From: Polytrichum commune
Taxonomy: Eukaryota; Streptophyta; Polytrichopsida; Polytrichales; Polytrichaceae
Direction of reading: 5' to 3'
Length of the DNA stretch: 60,000 bases
Assembly: GCA_950295325.1 (NCBI GenBank)
Contig: OX485803.1
Coordinates: forward strand, 43,603,554-43,663,553
Of this stretch, positions 58,201-60,000 are shown in pieces (the stretch's first letter is position 1; every line of letters begins with the position of its first letter). The translations under genes and the position numbers were made by a program. The notes below the pieces were generated by a model that saw only the letters and a program-made list of their open reading frames with translations, had not been told where the DNA came from and searched no databases.

Positions 58201-58469
58201 GGTTGTAAGCCTGGCCATGTACTCTTTACTATAAAAATGAAATGGTAAATACCAATCACAATATCAAAGATAGAAGTCAAAGTTTCCTCAAGGCTATATA
58301 TGCCCCCAAAGATGGAAAGTCTTGTACCAGTTAACCCCTAAAAGCTTGGGGGTTTTAGCTTGAATCAAAGATGGACTATAAAGTTTGAATTAGAAGCTTT
58401 ATTTTGTATTGGCAAACAAGAGAAAGTTCTAGGGAATTAATTTGGCTTTACGTCCATTTGGTAGATCTC
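55243..58469. other. Non-coding DNA, no gene supported
   Basis: C-rich words such as 'cccccac', 'ttttgtccaaa' and 'acccctagct' recur between 55760 and 56120 in two loosely similar blocks about 256 bp apart. Otherwise nothing is identified. Confidence 0.4.
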
Positions 58470-58790
58470 TCAATTCGTGGCGACTCCAATTATAAGGATG
58501 CATTTAATGATGATGAACTTGGAAATGAAGGCAAATATCTGAGTAAAGTCAACTCTTGCAACTTGAGAGTATCTCTTTGCTGCCAACCTTGCTTTACACC
58601 TAACATTTTGGCCCAATGCATCCTTCTTGGTGCGGAACACCCATTCACATCCTACATTCTTGTAATTCTTTAGAAGGATAGTCAATTCGCACATTTCATT
58701 GGTCATGAATGAATCGTACTCTTCTTGTATTACGGCCTCCCACCTGCTTGCATCTTTGGATCTTATTGGCTTTACACAAATTTAAAGGAT
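58470..58790 (-). pseudogene. Ty1-copia reverse transcriptase fragment
   Basis: The minus strand reads the start of a copia reverse transcriptase domain: RWEAVIQEEYDSFMTNEM (about 58690-58760), then GCEWVFRTKKDALG, RCKARLAAKRYSQVARVDF and FAFISKFIIIKCILIIG. These match the conserved 'W..A...E...L..N.TW', 'C.WVFK.K....G...RYKARLVAKGY.Q..G.DY' and 'FAPV.....R.......' blocks. The catalytic YVDD part would lie further left and is absent. It is a short, isolated fragment immediately next to repeat C copy 2. Confidence 0.88.
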
Positions 58791-58841
58791 TGCCAAAAGA
58801 TACCACATTGGCACATTCGATATCATGTTGACATTGTTGGA

Positions 58842-59550
58842 GGTGGAGCATTAGATTGCTCACAGTCATAGAAATGTAATACTAGAAGAAATAAGATTGC
58901 AATAAGCCTACAAGGTTGGTCGGTAGTGGGAGAAGAGTTATCCCATATTATTTGTATGAACCAAGTTGGAAATGAGCAAGAAAGGGCAAGGCAAGGGGTG
59001 GAGGAGATCATCTCACTCCAAGCATTGTTCATATGCCTTTGTGTATATGCTCTTGCTTGTGTATTCTCATCTTTAGTCCTATTGAGTTCCAATAGGTTAT
59101 GGGCCCATTCATGCAAGTGGGAAGGCTAGGGAATGGATTGTTTGTTGGTGGAGGAATGGATCTTGAGCGGTTGGTGCATTGGAGGTTTGGAGCATTAGTT
59201 GGTGGCTAGAGCTTTGGAGAGTCAGAGCATTGGAGGTGTTCAAGGGTGTATTTGGTTGTTGTAAGTGTTGCTTTGTCTTTTGCTTTGGTTTGAATGTATG
59301 TTTGATACAAAGAGTGATGACTTGAATGGTTTGAGAGCATTTGCATTGATTTGAGAACATTGGAGGTATTTAGGGTTGGAGAGCATCTGACTTGAGTGTC
59401 TTGAGTATTAAAAGCCGTCTTTGAGAGCATTGGAGGTTTTTAGACTTCAAAAACATCTTATTTTAGCATTTTTAGTGTTTAAGGGCTTTTATAAGAGGCT
59501 TGAGTATTGAGAGGCTTATTTGAAAGATATGGAGGCATTTAGACTTCATT
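58842..59550 (-). repeat. Repeat C, copy 2 (inverted partner of 43.6-44.3 kb)
   Basis: The reverse complement of this interval aligns with 43620-44349, including 'aacaatgcttggagtgagat' and 'gggataactcttctcccact'. It is followed directly, in the same sense, by the copia reverse-transcriptase fragment, whereas copy 1 lies upstream of gag in the opposite sense. The repeat therefore is not at a fixed place in one element. Confidence 0.85.
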
Positions 59551-60000
59551 AGGCTTAATTCACATTCTTATGGGTTATTGATTCTTCTTCAGTCATGTGT
59601 GATTCTGTCCTATGTGTGTAAACTCCTATCACTCTAATTCCATCTGTTATGTTAGAAGTGAAGCTCTTTGAGCTTTAGCAATAGTCTTTGTCTTGGCAAT
59701 TGTCTTTACAATAGCCATAGTCTTCCAACAAATTTTCATCCTAATGGGATTAGTATCTTCTTCCTTAATTAGAATGCTCATTTAATATCACCAATCGTAA
59801 ACCAAATTGCATTGCTAAATAAATTCATTCCACATTCATTCTTCCTTTTAATTCATTTTATTTTGTTTCCATGTACTTATCTCATTCATGAATTATCATT
59901 CCATATAGGATCTCCATCTCTAGCCTTTGTCTTAACTATGTACATGCTTATTTCTATATCTCATGACTTGCGGCTATAGCCTTTCTGACTATGCTTCTGT
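59551..60000. other. Non-coding DNA at the window edge
   Basis: No gene or repeat identified. Confidence 0.35.

Noticed and set aside
1-60000. CRISPR arrays, bacterial operons, riboswitches
   Set aside because: The window is eukaryotic plant-type DNA; the tandem arrays seen are minisatellites without unique spacers.

Overview
The window looks like a repeat-dominated stretch of a large land-plant nuclear genome. Three things support this: short interstitial copies of the plant telomere heptamer (4260-4280), decayed Ty1-copia and Ty3-gypsy elements, and very low gene density. I found no intact host protein-coding gene, tRNA gene or rRNA gene that I would defend. The lineage below land plant cannot be fixed from sequence alone; a fern, gymnosperm or other large, AT-rich genome would fit.

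Layout, left to right. 1-9.1 kb is old AT-rich debris: a gypsy integrase remnant on the minus strand, a pair of diverged ~550 bp direct repeats about 5.2 kb apart, a short tandem array, and an unrecognised degraded coding region (about 6.0-7.6 kb). 9.3-12.5 kb holds two solo LTRs of one family. They sit head to head with only 66 bp between them, each has its own perfect 5-bp target duplication, and together they make a 3.2 kb palindrome. A third, shorter family member lies at 32.1-33.4 kb, also solo with a 5-bp duplication.

13.65-21.11 kb is the most interesting object: a minus-strand non-LTR retrotransposon (LINE) of about 7.5 kb with an 11-bp target-site duplication and a short TATC-repeat tail. 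Reading 5' to 3' on the minus strand it encodes an upstream ORF, an APE-type endonuclease, a reverse transcriptase, a region of unknown function, an RNase H, a CCHC zinc motif, and a C-terminal region that looks like an R2-type restriction-like endonuclease. Carrying two endonuclease types is the architecture of the Dualen/RandI group known from green algae. The copy is dead, with several frameshifts and nonsense codons. A second, more decayed fragment of the same family is on the plus strand at 27.8-29.0 kb.

24.46-25.06 kb is a clean ~586 bp MITE with ~28 bp inverted termini and a perfect 9-bp duplication. 28-40 kb is AT-rich with several minisatellites and microsatellites. 39.9-42.6 kb is a minus-strand Ty1-copia element (gag, protease, integrase pieces) interrupted by about 1 kb of unrelated DNA. 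A degenerate CTCAAA-rich region follows to about 44.3 kb, and part of it recurs in inverted orientation at 58.8-59.6 kb beside a copia reverse-transcriptase fragment. 50.9-55.4 kb differs in composition (higher GC, CpG retained), contains a second MITE-like element and possible divergent short ORFs, and is the likeliest place for low-copy or genic sequence, although I recognise no product there.
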